NCBI GenBank assembly: GCA_913063495.1
Contig: CAJXXT010000012.1
Coordinates: forward strand, 1-52,257
Source of the DNA: an uncultured Gammaproteobacteria bacterium
Lineage (GTDB): Bacteria > Pseudomonadota > Gammaproteobacteria > Pseudomonadales > Ketobacteraceae
Reading direction: 5' to 3'
Length of the DNA stretch: 52,257 bases
The position numbers were made by a program, and so were the translations under genes. Shown here piece after piece: positions 33,661-48,600 of this stretch. Each line of letters starts with the position of its first letter. The stretch's first letter is position 1. A model generated the notes under the pieces. That model did not search any database. It saw only the letters and a program-made list of their open reading frames with translations, and was not told the origin of the DNA.

Positions 33661-36600
33661 TGATGGTATATTGTCTGGAACAGCTTTCATAATAGTTCGT
33701 GCTGCAGCAAACCCTGCTATACCTGAAGCCGCATCTATAGGATTCGACCATGATTTAACCCACCCTTCACCTATGGCACCTAAGGCTCCCCAACCGTCGC
33801 CTGCATTCAACTTAGTGATTGCCAAATTGGCTCCAGCGGCGTATGAGTTAGGGGTACCTGATATACCAAAATGAGCGCCTGCGGCTAATGCATGACGACC
33901 AGGATTGCCTTGAAAGTAATCTAAGTAATCGGATCCGACAATCCACTCATTTCGTTTATTGTCTGCATTATAGATAACATAGTGATCAACAAGAAGTTCT
34001 TCACCATTTATCTCGCCTTGTGCGTACACCTGATAATGGCCATCACCTTCAACAAAGCCTGACAAATCATCGTTTAGCTGAAATGCTGCCCCTGGCTTAA
34101 GCGCCCCATCAAATGTTGGGTTTTTTGGATCATATAACGCCGCTCCAGAAAATCCTCCCTTTGCATTTTTAAATCGTTGAACCCGTTGCCTATCAGTGCC
34201 TCTAGGCTCTTCCATGTTTGGATGAAATGTATTTCCTCCATATTTATTCGACGCCAACAAATAGGAATTCTTAACAGGGCCCGTTTTTCCTCTACCATTA
34301 GCCATCTCACTCGCCCCAGCCCTTTCCCTCTGCTTCGCTAATTCCCTTTCTCTACCAATCTTCAACAACGGCGCTTCATGGTCTGACTTGATAGCATCAA
34401 CAATCGTGTTACCAATTACCTGACCAAAGGCATTAGTAACAATATCCGCTAAGGTTTGCTTGCCCCCATCATCAAACATTCTTGAGATCTCTCTACGGGC
34501 AACACCACGTACGATATTCTCTCCAATCTGAGCGCCTACATTCGGTGACTTCATACCAGGAACTTCCGCTACTATCGCAGCTGCTGCAACATTCGCCCAT
34601 GTGAAGTGAGCGTCTTGACCTGCAACCTTACTGGCTGAATAGCTTGTACTGGCATTAACAATGGCTGTTAGTGTTTTAGAATTCTTAAATGCTGTACCTA
34701 CTGTTCCACCAGCATGCATCCATGAAGCTGCTCCGGCACTAAATGCAGTTGTTAGTGCACTGGTACCTACTGCCTCCCATGAGAATTCGTCTTGTAAACC
34801 TAAGGCCATACCAGCCAACTGACCAGCAATACCTCCAGCTGCTCCTGCTACAAACCCTATACCTAACGCGGCTCCAAAACCAACACCACCAGACAACACT
34901 GCACCGCCTAAGGCCATTGTACCGCCGACTGTTGTCGCTGCTGTTGCTGTGCCTGCTACCGCCGCTGTAGTTGCCGTTGCCGCTGTACCTGTTGTTCCAA
35001 CTGCCACACCAGTTGCAGCAGTAGTTGTACCCGCAGTTCCCGCAGCAGCCGTTCCATACCCCGCAGCACTCGCCGCTGCTCCAGCTGTATAAATAATAAC
35101 AATGATCACAATAATAATGACCAGTATCTGTGCTGCACTACAACCCGCTCCACCATCCTCTTTAGGTGGCGGTGCAATCGGCATTGTCGGCGTGGTATCA
35201 CCAATAATCTGTGACGCATTGTAGGGCTTAAACGTCTCACTGGTATTCTGCACATTGGTGACGTTATTCGGTATTACCAGTATCTGACCAACCGTTAAAC
35301 CACCGGATGTTGTTAAGCCATTCGCATCTGCGATCAAATACCAAAGGGATGAGTCACCCCAAACCTGTGCGGCTACCGTTTCCAAACTTTCGTTAGTGGA
35401 TTGAACCGTGTACGCACTCGGTGTAGGTGCTGGGTAGTTATCGCTGATAGGTGTGAAGTTATAATCCAGGTCTTTATCTTCTAACTGACCATCACTAGCG
35501 ATGCCTTTGCCGTTGCTGTAGTAGAAGTACTGGGTTTTAATATCATCCGTTTTTAAGTTACGTTTACGGATAATTTCACCTTGTGAGTTCAGGTAGAAAT
35601 CACGGTCATTATCCGATTTCTGATGATCACGAGTCGCTATTACATTACCATTGGCATCGTAATATTGTGTGGTGGTTCCTGGTTTGTATTTAGATTGATC
35701 TGACTGACGCCTACCTGCACGAGAGATCACTTTAAAACTATCAAATCCTATATAGGAATTGGTGATTTTATCCGTATAACTAACCGTTGTACCGTTGCTG
35801 TCATAACCAGTAGTCGTTTGCGTTTTGATCGAGTCATATCCGGTATAATTAAAATCTACTTTATATGATTTCTTCAACCCACCAGTATTAATCGTTCCAT
35901 CATTGTTGACATAACGCCACAGTGCTTTATCACTGGCAGTATGCACTTGTGGTAATCCAGCCTCTGTATACCCATAAGCAACCTGTCCTGCTAACTGACC
36001 ATCACCTTGATAGGTGTAAGCGACAAGTTCTTTCGGGTCACCCACTGCGGTACTGTTGTTATCTTCATCCGCTGATTGATAGTTGTAATTAAACTGATAA
36101 ATGGCACGTCCCATTTTGTCATAGTGCTTTTGACTCACATACGTATTACCCGCATTTGCAGAGTCCGTTACTGTGGTAGCGATGTGCCGATTATCAGCAT
36201 CATAAAAGTACTTTTCGAGATCATTACCAGCACGCTCTGACTCTATCCTGTTACCTGCTAAATCATAGGACAGCAATGCACTACGATCATTGGTAGCGTG
36301 CAAACCGATACGACTCTCGGTACCGTCTATTACTCGTGCACCTTGTGTCGCAAGTAATCGATTGTTTTTATCGTAGCTGTACCAAAGCTCATCCTCTGCA
36401 ACACCATCAGATACGTGACGACGGTTGCCTACTGCATCGTATTCGTAGGTAAGATTAATGCCGTAATCCGTTAGCTCCTCGACTGGCGTTGTAAGCCATT
36501 CACCATTTCGTAAAATCGTCACAGGGTCGGCATGACTGATTGAATTCACGTTCTGAATACGACCCAATCGATCATACTTTGTATCCGTAGTAATTTCCGT

Positions 36601-39600
36601 TGTCACTTTTAGTGAACGTTCGGCGGTGAACTGAAACCCTTTCGATTCAAACATTTCTGAGATGGGGTTCCATATTGTTCGATACGTGAGAGGTAAATTA
36701 ACCGTTGCTAATTGATACGATTCACCCACATTGACTTCACGAATTTTACGCCCCTTCTGGTCATACACATAACTTGTGTGTAATCCCACCCCAAGATCAT
36801 CTTTGACGCCAACCAAACCATTGGCTAAATACTCATAACGAATATCTTGCACATTGGAGGTATAGCCGTAATTAAGATCAGCCGTTTCACTACCCGTACG
36901 ATAGGTATTACGTTCTTGTAATTGATACTGACGACGTAACTGCCCTGCTTCGTCATAAATAAACTGCGTATCAACACCGCCATAATCACGCTTGTGCTGC
37001 ATTCGACCAAAGTAATCATAATCAAATATCGCGACACCACCGTCCACCAATACTGCGGCAGATTGATTGCCTCGCTCATCGTAATACATGGTGGTTCGTG
37101 TACGATCGGCTTGGGATAACCCATTCATATCACCAACAATGGTTTCTACCGCTTTACCCAGCGCATTGTAACGCTGGTGTGTTTCCAACCACTGTTGATT
37201 GTTAGCGCTCTTGGTACCACTGATCAGTTGACGGGTTAACACACGGTTGCCAGCATTATCGTATTTATAACGGGTTTCACCACCACTTGCGGTGTAGTGA
37301 TTAGACATTCTTCCCGCTTTATCATAACGATAATAATGGCTATGACCGATTTCATTGGTCGCTTCTCGACGTTGACCTAACGCATCATAACCATTACGAG
37401 AAATACCACCATCGGCTGCAACGAGTTTTTCTGCCAAACCTCGGTTGTTATACAAGGTTGCTTGGCTGTTTTCATTCGCATCAACAGAACCTAACTGACG
37501 ACCTTGTAAATCCACATAAAAATGGTTATCAATCGTCACACCTTGTTGAGCAATAACCTGTTCGTTACCAACCACATCACCGGTTTGCTGCCAAAGATTA
37601 AGCTGCTCGCCTTTGAGTTTTTGCTCGTAGATGGCTTTGTTCTGTTGGTTATATTGATACGTGGTTGTCCAGCTTTCTATTCCATTTTCACCAACCACCC
37701 CATCACGATCACCTTCAACAAGCTCGATGACATTACCCCAACGATCAATTTTCTGCGTTGTTAGTTGAGCGTAGGTAATTAATGCACCGGGAGTGCCCGT
37801 GGTGAATTCAGGAGCAACAACCTGTTGGGTTCGCCCTAAATTATCGTATTGATAGTGGGTTTTACGCACCTGATCCGTAAGGTTTAAAACATCTTGAGCT
37901 GTTTTATCGTTAAAATCCGCTTGGGTATCATTAGCAGCATCTAACGTCCAACCGATGCCACTTTCTGCAACTTGCTGAACCATTTGTCCTAAGCGGTTGT
38001 AGTAATAAAAACGATCCACTCCATTATCTTGGTTGGTTTTAACAATTTGGCCAATGTCATTGTAATCAAAATATTCATCCAACGCTGTAGACTCAAATGT
38101 GTCATCAAACAACACCTCACTTTTAACCAAACCACGCTCTACCATCTCACCAAAGGCGTTATAACGCGTTTCAGTAACCACAAGCTTTTCTGTATCTTTT
38201 AGCCGGGTATAATCCAAATCTAAGGTCGGTCGCAGCTGAATGGTATGGGTTTGTTGGCCAACATCGTTATAGCGGAACACTTGCCCTTGGGTTTGACGAT
38301 AACCGTTATAGTCTTTGGTCATTGTCCATTCTTTGCGTAAATTGCCTTTTTCATCATAAGTAAAAAACACGGTGTTGTGCTCACCGTTAATTTGTTGGAT
38401 ACGGTTGCCCGCCATGTCATAGCGCCAACGATTAACTTGATCTTTTTCCACATCAATGTTTGCAACCACTTTATCGGCAACAAATTTCCCTTCCGCTAAC
38501 ATGGCTCGGTTAGCACCACCGCTAAACTGTGTTTGCTGAATACGATTACCCACCGCGTCATACGCAAAGGCGGTCATCGGTGCCACAAATTGCCCGGTTC
38601 CGGCGGCGATTTGTGCTTGGCTATCAACACCTCCCCCTATCACCATCAGCCCATGGGTTGCACTGCTATTGACTAGGTCATCGCCATTAAGCAATTCAAA
38701 TTCATATTGCCCTGCCGGTATACCGTCTCTATTCGCCCAGTAGGTGTTATCAGAGTTTTTACGTACCTCGATGGTTTGCCATAAGGATTCGTAGGTATCA
38801 ATTACGACACCTGTGGAGGTTTCCAATTGTCCGTCTTCGGCATTTTGCGGTATACGATAACGCAAGGTGAGCGCTTCAGGTTTTGGTTCACCCGCAACGT
38901 TAACATTGAGGAGTTCGAGTTTGTTAATCTCAGCGCCCCAGGTTTTTCCGGTATTGATTTTATCACGACGAGTATCAATGACTTTTATCTTAACGCCATC
39001 AACCTCTTTCCAAACCGTCATGGCAAGCACACCTTCAATTCGTGCGCTTCGGCCATTAGAGGTTTTATCATGGGTATTACTATAACTCAGGCCGTTTTGA
39101 CCATAATGCACCGTTCCAACACCATAACCCGGTGCAGGCACGGACTTACCACTCTGAGCAGGGGTATTAGAATGAGGCCAAGTTCCATTAACCATTCTGG
39201 ATGAGGAGAATGTTTTCTTATGCCTATCGCCGTACGCATTACTGGTTTCAACGGTAATGCTCCAACTCAATCCCCCATCACCTAACTGTTTGGTAGAAGA
39301 CCAATCAACAGAAAAACGGTTTTCATGACGCCACTTATCTTTTTTATCATGAAACCACATTTGATTTTGAATTTTACTATTGACGTCATAGGTAGAATTC
39401 ACAAAAGAAAATGCCGTTTGTAGATCTTCTTTGTTATTTGCCTGAGTAATTTGATATTGACCACGGGTTAACACAGTGTGGTTATCACTGGTATCTTGCA
39501 CTAAAAATTGATAACCACCACGTGCAAACAATAATCCATTTTCAGCATCAGCCGCACTGACCGTAAAGATATGGTGATAGCTATTTTTACTTGTCAACGT

Positions 39601-42600
39601 CACAACGGGAACATCGGCACCATTCACCACTAAGCGTAAGTTATCGGCCGTGGTTGCCGTAATCACATGCACCTTCACTTCGGTACTATTTTGCTCTATC
39701 CAGCTCACACTGTTGCTAGGTGATGTTTGTGTGTCAGTAATAATATCAATTTCACCGCGCGCCACACCGTATTTTTCGGTATCTCCCAAACGCGTGTAGT
39801 TCACTTGGTATTCATAGCGGTCACTGGATCGACCCGAAACATTAACTGTAGTGGTTACCTCGCCTACCTGTGCCGTTAACGTGCTCCAATTCGTATCACC
39901 CACTTTGCGATAAACAAATTCAACCTTATCGGTATCGATACCGGCTAGCTGAGGGTTTCGCCATTCAAGTTGTGCATCACTCGTACCTTTACCACTGTGA
40001 GTAATCACCAACTGCTCTGAAGAGTCTTGAGTCGCTGATAGTATTTCCGGCTCTACTATGGCGCTTACCCGCCCTAGCACGTCATAAAACGTTTGTGTGG
40101 TGACTTTGGTATCTACCGTCCCATCTTTTGTTGTGGTTAATGCAACGACATTGCCTAATGCGTCATATCCGGTTTCGCTGATTAAAACACTGCTGGCAAA
40201 GGTGCGGGTCAAATCACTGGTTTGTGTGTTGTTAACTTGCGGGCCAAACACCACACTGTCCACAAACACATTTAATTGTGTTTCCGACTCACGTCGATTC
40301 ATCACATCATAGGTATAGCGATATTCTCGGTCATAACCAATGTCACTTAATAACGTATCATTATCTTGTAACTCACTCGCGCTGGCCTGAGTAATGGGCT
40401 GATCGTTAAGTATCCAGCTTGCCATAAAGTCGGTAGCGGTACCGGTGTATTTTGCTGCAAACTCTGTGCGTTCAGTGACATTACCTTCTTTGTCATACAC
40501 CAAGGTGGTGAGATAGTTTTCTGAGTCCAGTGTGGCAATACGGTTTCCGGCTTGATCATAACGATGATAAGTACTGACCTTTAGATCAGCCCCTTCGTTA
40601 TCAACACTCATTCGCCACTCTTCAATCACCTGACCAAAATCATCGTATTCTGTGCCGGTTATTGGTGTCTTCGTTGTCAGTGCGGTTTCACTGTTTATCA
40701 ACATGTCCACTGCGGGCTGTACAACACTGATTTTGCGGTTTAGTGCATCGTAGTGTGTGGTTAATTCTCGGTCATTATTAGGGTTAGTGCTTAATCCGTT
40801 TAACAACTGCGCTAACGTCATACCAAAACGATGATCCACAGGAACCTCCGCCATACCCACGGCATCAAAATCCAATGCAGTTGCATAACGGGTTAACGTT
40901 TCAATATTGTTAAAACCATCATAAGCGTAACCTGTCACATAACCTTCACCATCCACTTCATAGGCAAGACGGTTAGCGGCATCATAAACTTTAAAGGTTT
41001 TTACATCACGCCCATCAATATGCGCGATTTCATTCCCTAAGCTATCAAAATAGGTCGTTTCACTCGGGGCTCTGGAATCTTCGGTGCGAATTTCATTGGC
41101 ATAGGGATCAACACCCAACCCATTCATATCACCAATATCTTCCGTCTCATCATAAACACTGACACTTGGGTGAATCGTTGTTCTTTGCCGTCCAACATCA
41201 TCATAGATAAAGCCGGTAACACGCTCACTTAAGGTACCAGCACCTTCCACCATTTGAACAACGTTACCTAAGCCATCATAAGCATAGGTCGTGACAATGG
41301 GACTCTCGGTTTCAATGGAGCGGGTTTCGGTTGCCCATTGCGCCCAGCGCACATCTTCAATGACGTTTTCAATACTGTGAATGACTACCGTTTGTGTATT
41401 GGCAGGTGCGGCATTTAATGTCACACCTAAGTTGGCCGTTGAGTCTTTCGATGTATTTGTACTGGCATCCCAGTCACTTTCATACTGTACATTGGCTACG
41501 TGATAACGGGTGCTAGCATTTAATTCATAAATATCCAAACTGACGGTGGACGGTTCTGCGTTATAGGTTCGCTCAACTTCAAAGCGCATCACATAGTTCA
41601 CACCACCGGTAAGGGTAATGGCATCTCCGTTGCTATCCGTGAGTGATTGAGTGATTGGCTCGTTGGCATCGTTGTAATACGACACGCTTGTGCTATCGGT
41701 GCCTAATTCAAGTTTAATTCCACGAGGCTTATCATTGTCATTAGTGCCGGTATAAAATACGGTAGGTTGTGTTGCTAACACTTCCTTACTAAAACTCAGC
41801 GTCATTTCCCAAATATCGCTGGTGGCATCATCCAGGCTGATTTGTGCTGTCTCAGGCGTTGCTCCGTTGTTATACAAACGCACACCAGCACCATTAGAAA
41901 CGCCATAATCAGCAGTTAAACTGCTGGTATTAAAACTCGCATCGGCTGTCGCAAAATCCATACTGCTCAACACACCCGCCAATTCCATTTGAGCAACGCT
42001 GGGTGTGATTTCACGCACCAAACGATTCGCGTTATCGTAAACCGATGTCCAGCTGATTTCATTCTTATTGGTCAATACCGTACGGTTACCTGCCGCATCG
42101 TATTCGTAGGTTTCTTTTTCTGTAGGGTTATTACTTTTGCTATTAGCCTCGGCATCAATGATGGCAATCACTCGCCCAGCATTGTCATATTCTGTGGTGG
42201 TTTGTTGTAAATAATTTGCATGGTTTGCGTAAGCCGTACTGGTATCCCCATGGGCAATTTCGTTAACTGCCGTGAGCCAGTCTTGATAGGTACCTGCTAA
42301 TTCATTAGCCCAAGGAATTAGCACTTTATTGGCAGACTGCAAGGTTGTCGCCTCAAGCTCTGCTAATGAGAACGTATTTAACGCCGTAATAATATTATTC
42401 AACCGTGCGGTAAAGGCACTTTCTGATAGGTTATTTAACACCTCACCATTAGGATTTAGGATGTCATCTTTAAATAAGTAAGCCAAAGTATGCGCTTCAG
42501 AATATCGACGACTGTGCACCACACGCCCTGCGGCATCGTAGACACTTTCATTTATGTAACCCAAGCTATCAAGTTGTGTATGTTGTCGGCCAATCGAGTC

Positions 42601-45600
42601 GTAGGTAAACCAGGTATACCGGTTGGTGGTGCTTTCTTGGGTGTTACGCTCATAAGAGCGAATTTGTGAGGCAATATCAGCAATACGTTGGGTTTTAATA
42701 AACGCTTCCAATTCACTTTGCGTCGTATTGTGATCAAACCCCGTCACGGCATCAGCGAATTGTATTTGTACCAACAAACGCCCTGCTCGGTCGTATTGAT
42801 TTTCCGTTACCTGACCTAAGGCATTCACTTGAATCCACGCTCGGCCCAAGGTGTCATATACCGTTTGTTGGATATGGGCGGCGCTAATGCTGCTATCAAT
42901 TAACTCTGCAACATGATTAACCGCGTTATTACCGGTAAAGCTTTCTGCAATTAATTGTGTCGATAATGTTGCCGCATTGGCAGCACCGTATTCTTTAATA
43001 TCGAATTGACGGGTTTGTATTACACGACCAGTCTGGTCATAAACGTTTTGCGTGACCTGACCCAAAGCATCCAAGGTATAGATTAAACGTCCCGTGTCAT
43101 CATACACATACTGCACCGTCGGATGCTCAGCCATGATGGCTGACTGATCTGTTGCATCTGCCAACTGCAACATTGCAATAACATCATCACGAGTTGATAC
43201 CGTGCGAATAACCTTCTCTTTACCGTATTGTAAATGGTAAATATCGATCGGGTGTGCGTATTGACGTTTACCAACAACCAATCCTTGGGTGTTATACAGG
43301 GTTTCACTCACATCTCCTTCCCCATTCACCCGGTACACTTCTCGATTCGCTTCATCGTAATAAAACAACGTTTCAGCACCATTCGCATTAATGGATTTGA
43401 TCACATTGTTGTTATCGTCATACACATAACGGGTAGTGAGATCCAACCCTTGGTAAAGCTGTTGATTGGTTTCTGCATCGATATAACTGCTATCAACAAT
43501 TTCTGCAACACGACGACCCAATGCATCGTATTCATAACGGGTGCTGGATGCGGGAGCCACATAAACACGGGTTAGCTGATTGTTATCATCCACATCGTAT
43601 TTAACCGCGGGTGCGCCACCGGCACTGACGGTAAGCTGATTACCAAGATCATCATAGGTAAAGGCAGTGATAACATCATTTTTACCTTCAAGCTCTGGAT
43701 CATTTCCAGGGATCACGCCTTTATTGGTAACACTGGTAACACGCCCTGCAACATCGTATTCGGTAACGGTAATAATGGCATTAGACGGTGTGGCAACTTC
43801 GCTTTCACTAGGCGCAACTAGCCACTGAAATTCTGATATCTGTCGGCCTTGAGCATCGTATTGGTAATCTGTGACAAGATTTAGGCCACTGCTATCTACA
43901 GTTTTATCAACGGTTTTACGAATAAGGCGCTGAGCTGCGTCATACTCATACATTACTTCGGTACCGTTAACATCTGTCGCAATCTTTAACAAACCCGATT
44001 GATAATATTCGTTAACGGAATCGGCCTTTTGCTGCTCATCGGCTTGAACAGCATCGATATACCCTTGAATCGCACTTTCTGAAAATGACGCAAGGCTTCT
44101 TAATGCATCGGTGTTGTTATATACCGCAATCAACTCGCCCAGATCATTGTAATCATAAATGGTTCGATCCCCATTGGCTTGTTCTACCAAGCGGGTTTCA
44201 CCGTAGGCATTACTGATAGTGGTTTCGGTGAGCGTTTCTGAACCGGTATTGATTTTTATGGCAACGTTACGATTTTCATCGTTGTACACGTATTGTATTG
44301 TAGCAACGCCATCAAACTGTGTAAGCACCCGACCTAAGGCATCATAGGTAATCATCGCCTGAGTAAGCATACCGCCTTCTTTATCCAGTTGAGCGATATG
44401 GGTTTGTCGTCCAATCTTATCTAAGCTGAAAGTAGTGCGATTACCATTACCATCTATTTCATCCGTAATACGCCCAAAACTATCGTAGGTAATGGCAGTT
44501 ATTCGACGCACACCCTGTGCATCTTCGGTGGTGCTTTCTGCACGGCCACGTTTATCATAAAACGTTTCGGTGATAATGCTTTGACCATCTAATACACCAC
44601 CTTTAGCATCACGGATACTGCGGGTACGTTCTGCAAACGCGTTGTATTCAAAACGTTGTTGATGACCCAATGCATCGGCTTGTAGACGAACCAATCCTCG
44701 ACGGTCATACCGTAGGTGGTTTCGGTTATCACTGTCTGTGCGTAAACTGCGGAAGTATTGCAGTAACAGGCCGCTGGTAATACCGCCTTGAATTTGTGAG
44801 GTGTTCACGCCAAGGTTAGTTAATTGGGTCGCATAGGTTTGGCTACCAATCACTTCACCAAAGGCGTTAAAAAGCGTTTCTGCTAATTCGTTATTGGCAT
44901 TGATACTAAAGGTTAAACGACCATTGGCATCGTAAAAGAAACGGGTAGTACGTTCAGCGTGCTTATCTTCATTACCTGAGTGAATCGTGGTGCTAGTGCG
45001 TAAACCATTATCATCATACATATGCACAATACGTTGTTCACTGCCATCCTCCCCAATACGACGTTCTTCTTTAACCTGCCCTTGAATATCACGATCTTGA
45101 ATAATGCTACGAGAGCCGGTTTGGGTTGCGATAACCTGCCCCATCAGATCATAATCAATGTCCGTACGGGTACCATCAGTGGTAATGCTGTGATCAACTT
45201 CTCCACGTAAGGTATAACCAACCTGTGACAAGTGGTCACTGGCGCTGGCACCAAACTTAGCGGCATCAAAAATTAGCGCACCGCCATCCGTACTGTTGTA
45301 AGACAACAACAAAGTGAGACTTGATTCAGCAATAGGGTTGGAAAATAATTTATTACGATAGGTTTCTGTTAATTGGCGCTGCAGGTTTTTCGTCGCAGTT
45401 TGTTGGTGATTTTGGTTGTACTCAAATAAGGTGACAAACCCTTCGGCATTAACGGTAGCAACCACAGCACCACGTTCATCGTAAATGGATACGTTGTGTA
45501 ACGTTTCTGATCCGTTTACCGCAGCTAGCACTTCACTTAATGAGCCATTAGCGCGTAATTCTTCCGATACCAAGGTTTTGTACTGAACCGTATCGACTAA

Positions 45601-48600
45601 CTGACTTAAGCCGTTATAAATAAATTGCGTTACCGCGCCATCAGTCGCCAGTGTGGCATGGATTTGGCCATTCACATCATAAAAGGTACGTGCTTCACGC
45701 CCATCAACACTGCGAGAGAATTCAATATCTAATGTAACAGGGGATGTGCCGTCATAGGCGATATCAAAGGTGCCTTGAGCACTGCTGATTTCTTTATGAG
45801 TGAGGGAGTCAACGTAAAGGATTTCAAATTCGTACTCTCCCGTTGTTTCTTCAAGGAGTATATCTGATTCATTTTTACTTAAACCGAATAATTTTGCCTC
45901 CATTAAACCGTCGGCATTAACAAAAGCGACATCACTTTGCCAGCCTTGGTTTACGTCACCGTAAGCACCGTCAATGGCATAACGTATCCACACTTCCGTG
46001 GTATCGGGGAGATGGGGGTTATCCCATAGGAGGGAGGGTGTTTTTTGGGCTTGCGTGGCTTCGCGTAAATCGACTTCGAAAAGCGGAAGTTCTTCTTTAA
46101 GTATATTGTCTAAACCATATAAACTTACCTTAACGCTATACTCTCTTCCTTTTGCTAAACCACCGCTAGCATCAACGTATTTACTTAAGCTTGGGTCACT
46201 GAATAACTGGTCATACTGCGCATCGGTCAGTAGGCTAGCTTTATGATTTCCACCAATGTCATTATCTCCCCAGCCATCAATCATAAGCACATCGGTGATG
46301 GTTGGATCTTGTAGAAAGTTATCGCTATCTGGGTTTAATGCAGAACTTGCATAATCGTCATTATCAGGAATACGCTGCGTTACCCAAACATTATCCAGCA
46401 CATCAAAAATTTCAACAACAATATGGCTGTAAGCATCGGTCAAATCTGCTGATGGTATTTCGATAGTCGCGCCGTTAGTGTTGGTGCCAGTGTCGACGTT
46501 TTTTAACGTTACTTTTTTTGCTGTAACTGAAAATTCATCGGTATCTTTTGATGCATCTGCAGCATTTGTAGCAAAGGCTAATGGATCAGCGATAGAGCCT
46601 AATCGGCCAATTTCATTTCCTCGCACGTCATAAGCAACAAGGGCGTATTTAACATCACCACCGAATTCAATATATTGGTGGTCAATCTTATACAATTCCC
46701 CAGTTGCTGTGGTACCAACATGGGGAGCACTAATTTCTTCAACAACACCGTCATTATTCACGTCATAGAAATAACGCATTTCGAATGAGGCTGCGCCTTT
46801 GTCTTCGAAATCTAAAATGTCATTTCTATTAACTTCGATGGTAGCGGCATAGCCTATTTCATAGGATATTGTTTGTTTAAGGCTGCTAGGTTTGTATACG
46901 TAATCTCCCGCGGTATAGCTCCATTCCCATCCGCCATTACTTTCTACATACCCTATAGCCTCCACATTGTATGAAGTGGTATAAATGCTATATTTCCCAG
47001 CTGTCTGACCATCAACCGATATCGTATCTGGAAAACCTTCATGATCCTCTGTAAATTCGTAACCGGATACATTTTCTTCAACCGTAAAATTATCAATATT
47101 ATTTATGTGATTCAAATCGCCAAGAGAAATATAATCTTCCCCTAACCTAATACCGGTTTTATCCCATACTGCATTACCCAACATACTATTATCTGCGGTA
47201 GCATTAGTATAATTTGCTGCTGTTGCAACTAGGTATGGCACATCACTACTATAATAACTTTCACTACTGCTAAAATGAAATGTACGATCTTCAATACTTT
47301 CTTCAGAAAGGTCACTCCAATACATGTCGAAATCAGGATGATCAACATCCTTTATCACGTGAAAAGCAATAACTTCGTTTTCACCCAAATCGACTCTCGC
47401 ATCGTCATATTTTAAAATCGGGAGGTATGCTCTTTCCCTTGCTTCGTTGCTCTCATTAAAAGCTTTAATTGCCTCCCAACTATTAACTTGCTGACCACCG
47501 TCCAGCTGAATTCCCGTTGCCATTAACCCATCAATTGAATCCCAAGCTTTATATGTCTCCCCAATCACTCCACCAAAATATTCAAACCCGTACAAATAGC
47601 TATCCAAATCATGATTTGTCGGTGTAGCACCCCCTGAACTAAGTATTACATCTACATTTACCCACTTCACTTTATCCGCTGACAGAACTTCATAATCGGC
47701 TAAACTCAACTTCACGCTTTTTGGGATAGACTCAACATACTCCGTCTCCAATACTTCATTCGCCTGATACCCTGACATGACCAGATTCGCCCCAGATTCA
47801 ACCTGATCAATCGTCACCACCGAATGCACCGTCTCCGCCACACTCTGCCCATAAAACTGTGCTAACTCTGCACTAGTGGGTGTACCCACATGATTCGCAA
47901 TAAACGCGCCATCCATTTGAGAATACAATTGCCCTGCGGCATCTTTATATTCAATACCGTAGGCGTACTGACTATCATTAAGTTGTTCAATGGTTAAGGT
48001 ATTGGTATCCAGCCCTTTGGCTATTTCTATGGTATTAATAATGGTATTGGTTTGCGTACTGGCGGCATCAAGGTATCGAATCACATAGTGACTACCAATA
48101 TCTTCTAGTACTACCTTTGGTTCATTATCCCCATGAGAAGGGTCTATATTATTGGTAATACTGGCTGCAACATGTTGACTGTTTTCTTTGTCACCAACCA
48201 TAAAATCATTGAGTGTTGTTGTGGTACTCGCCGACACACTGCCATCCACAAAGTGTGTGGTCAGCACAATGTCATAGTTGCCATCATCTAAGGTTTCATT
48301 TTCACTCAGATAGACTTGTCCTGTGTAACCAATGGTGGTGTTAACCTGTGTGGTTGCATTTGAAACGGTTTCACCATTTTGATTTTTTACTTCAGCAACA
48401 ATATGGCTAATCGTATTGGCATCTTGAATGGATAAGTAGTGATCTAGACTTGTTCCGTTTTTTTCACCTAACGTGAGCTCACCTTTACGTGCCGATAGAA
48501 TCGTGCCTTGGGTTTTGCTTTTTTCTAATACCACAAACTCCCATTGGCTATTGGGAGCACCAACGAAGGTAGCTTGGTATTGTGTACTGGCATCAACAAC

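Noticed and set aside
34743..34970. Plus-strand frame rich in Leu opposite the Ala/Gly/Thr segment
   Set aside because: It is the antisense of the low-complexity coding part of the giant gene.
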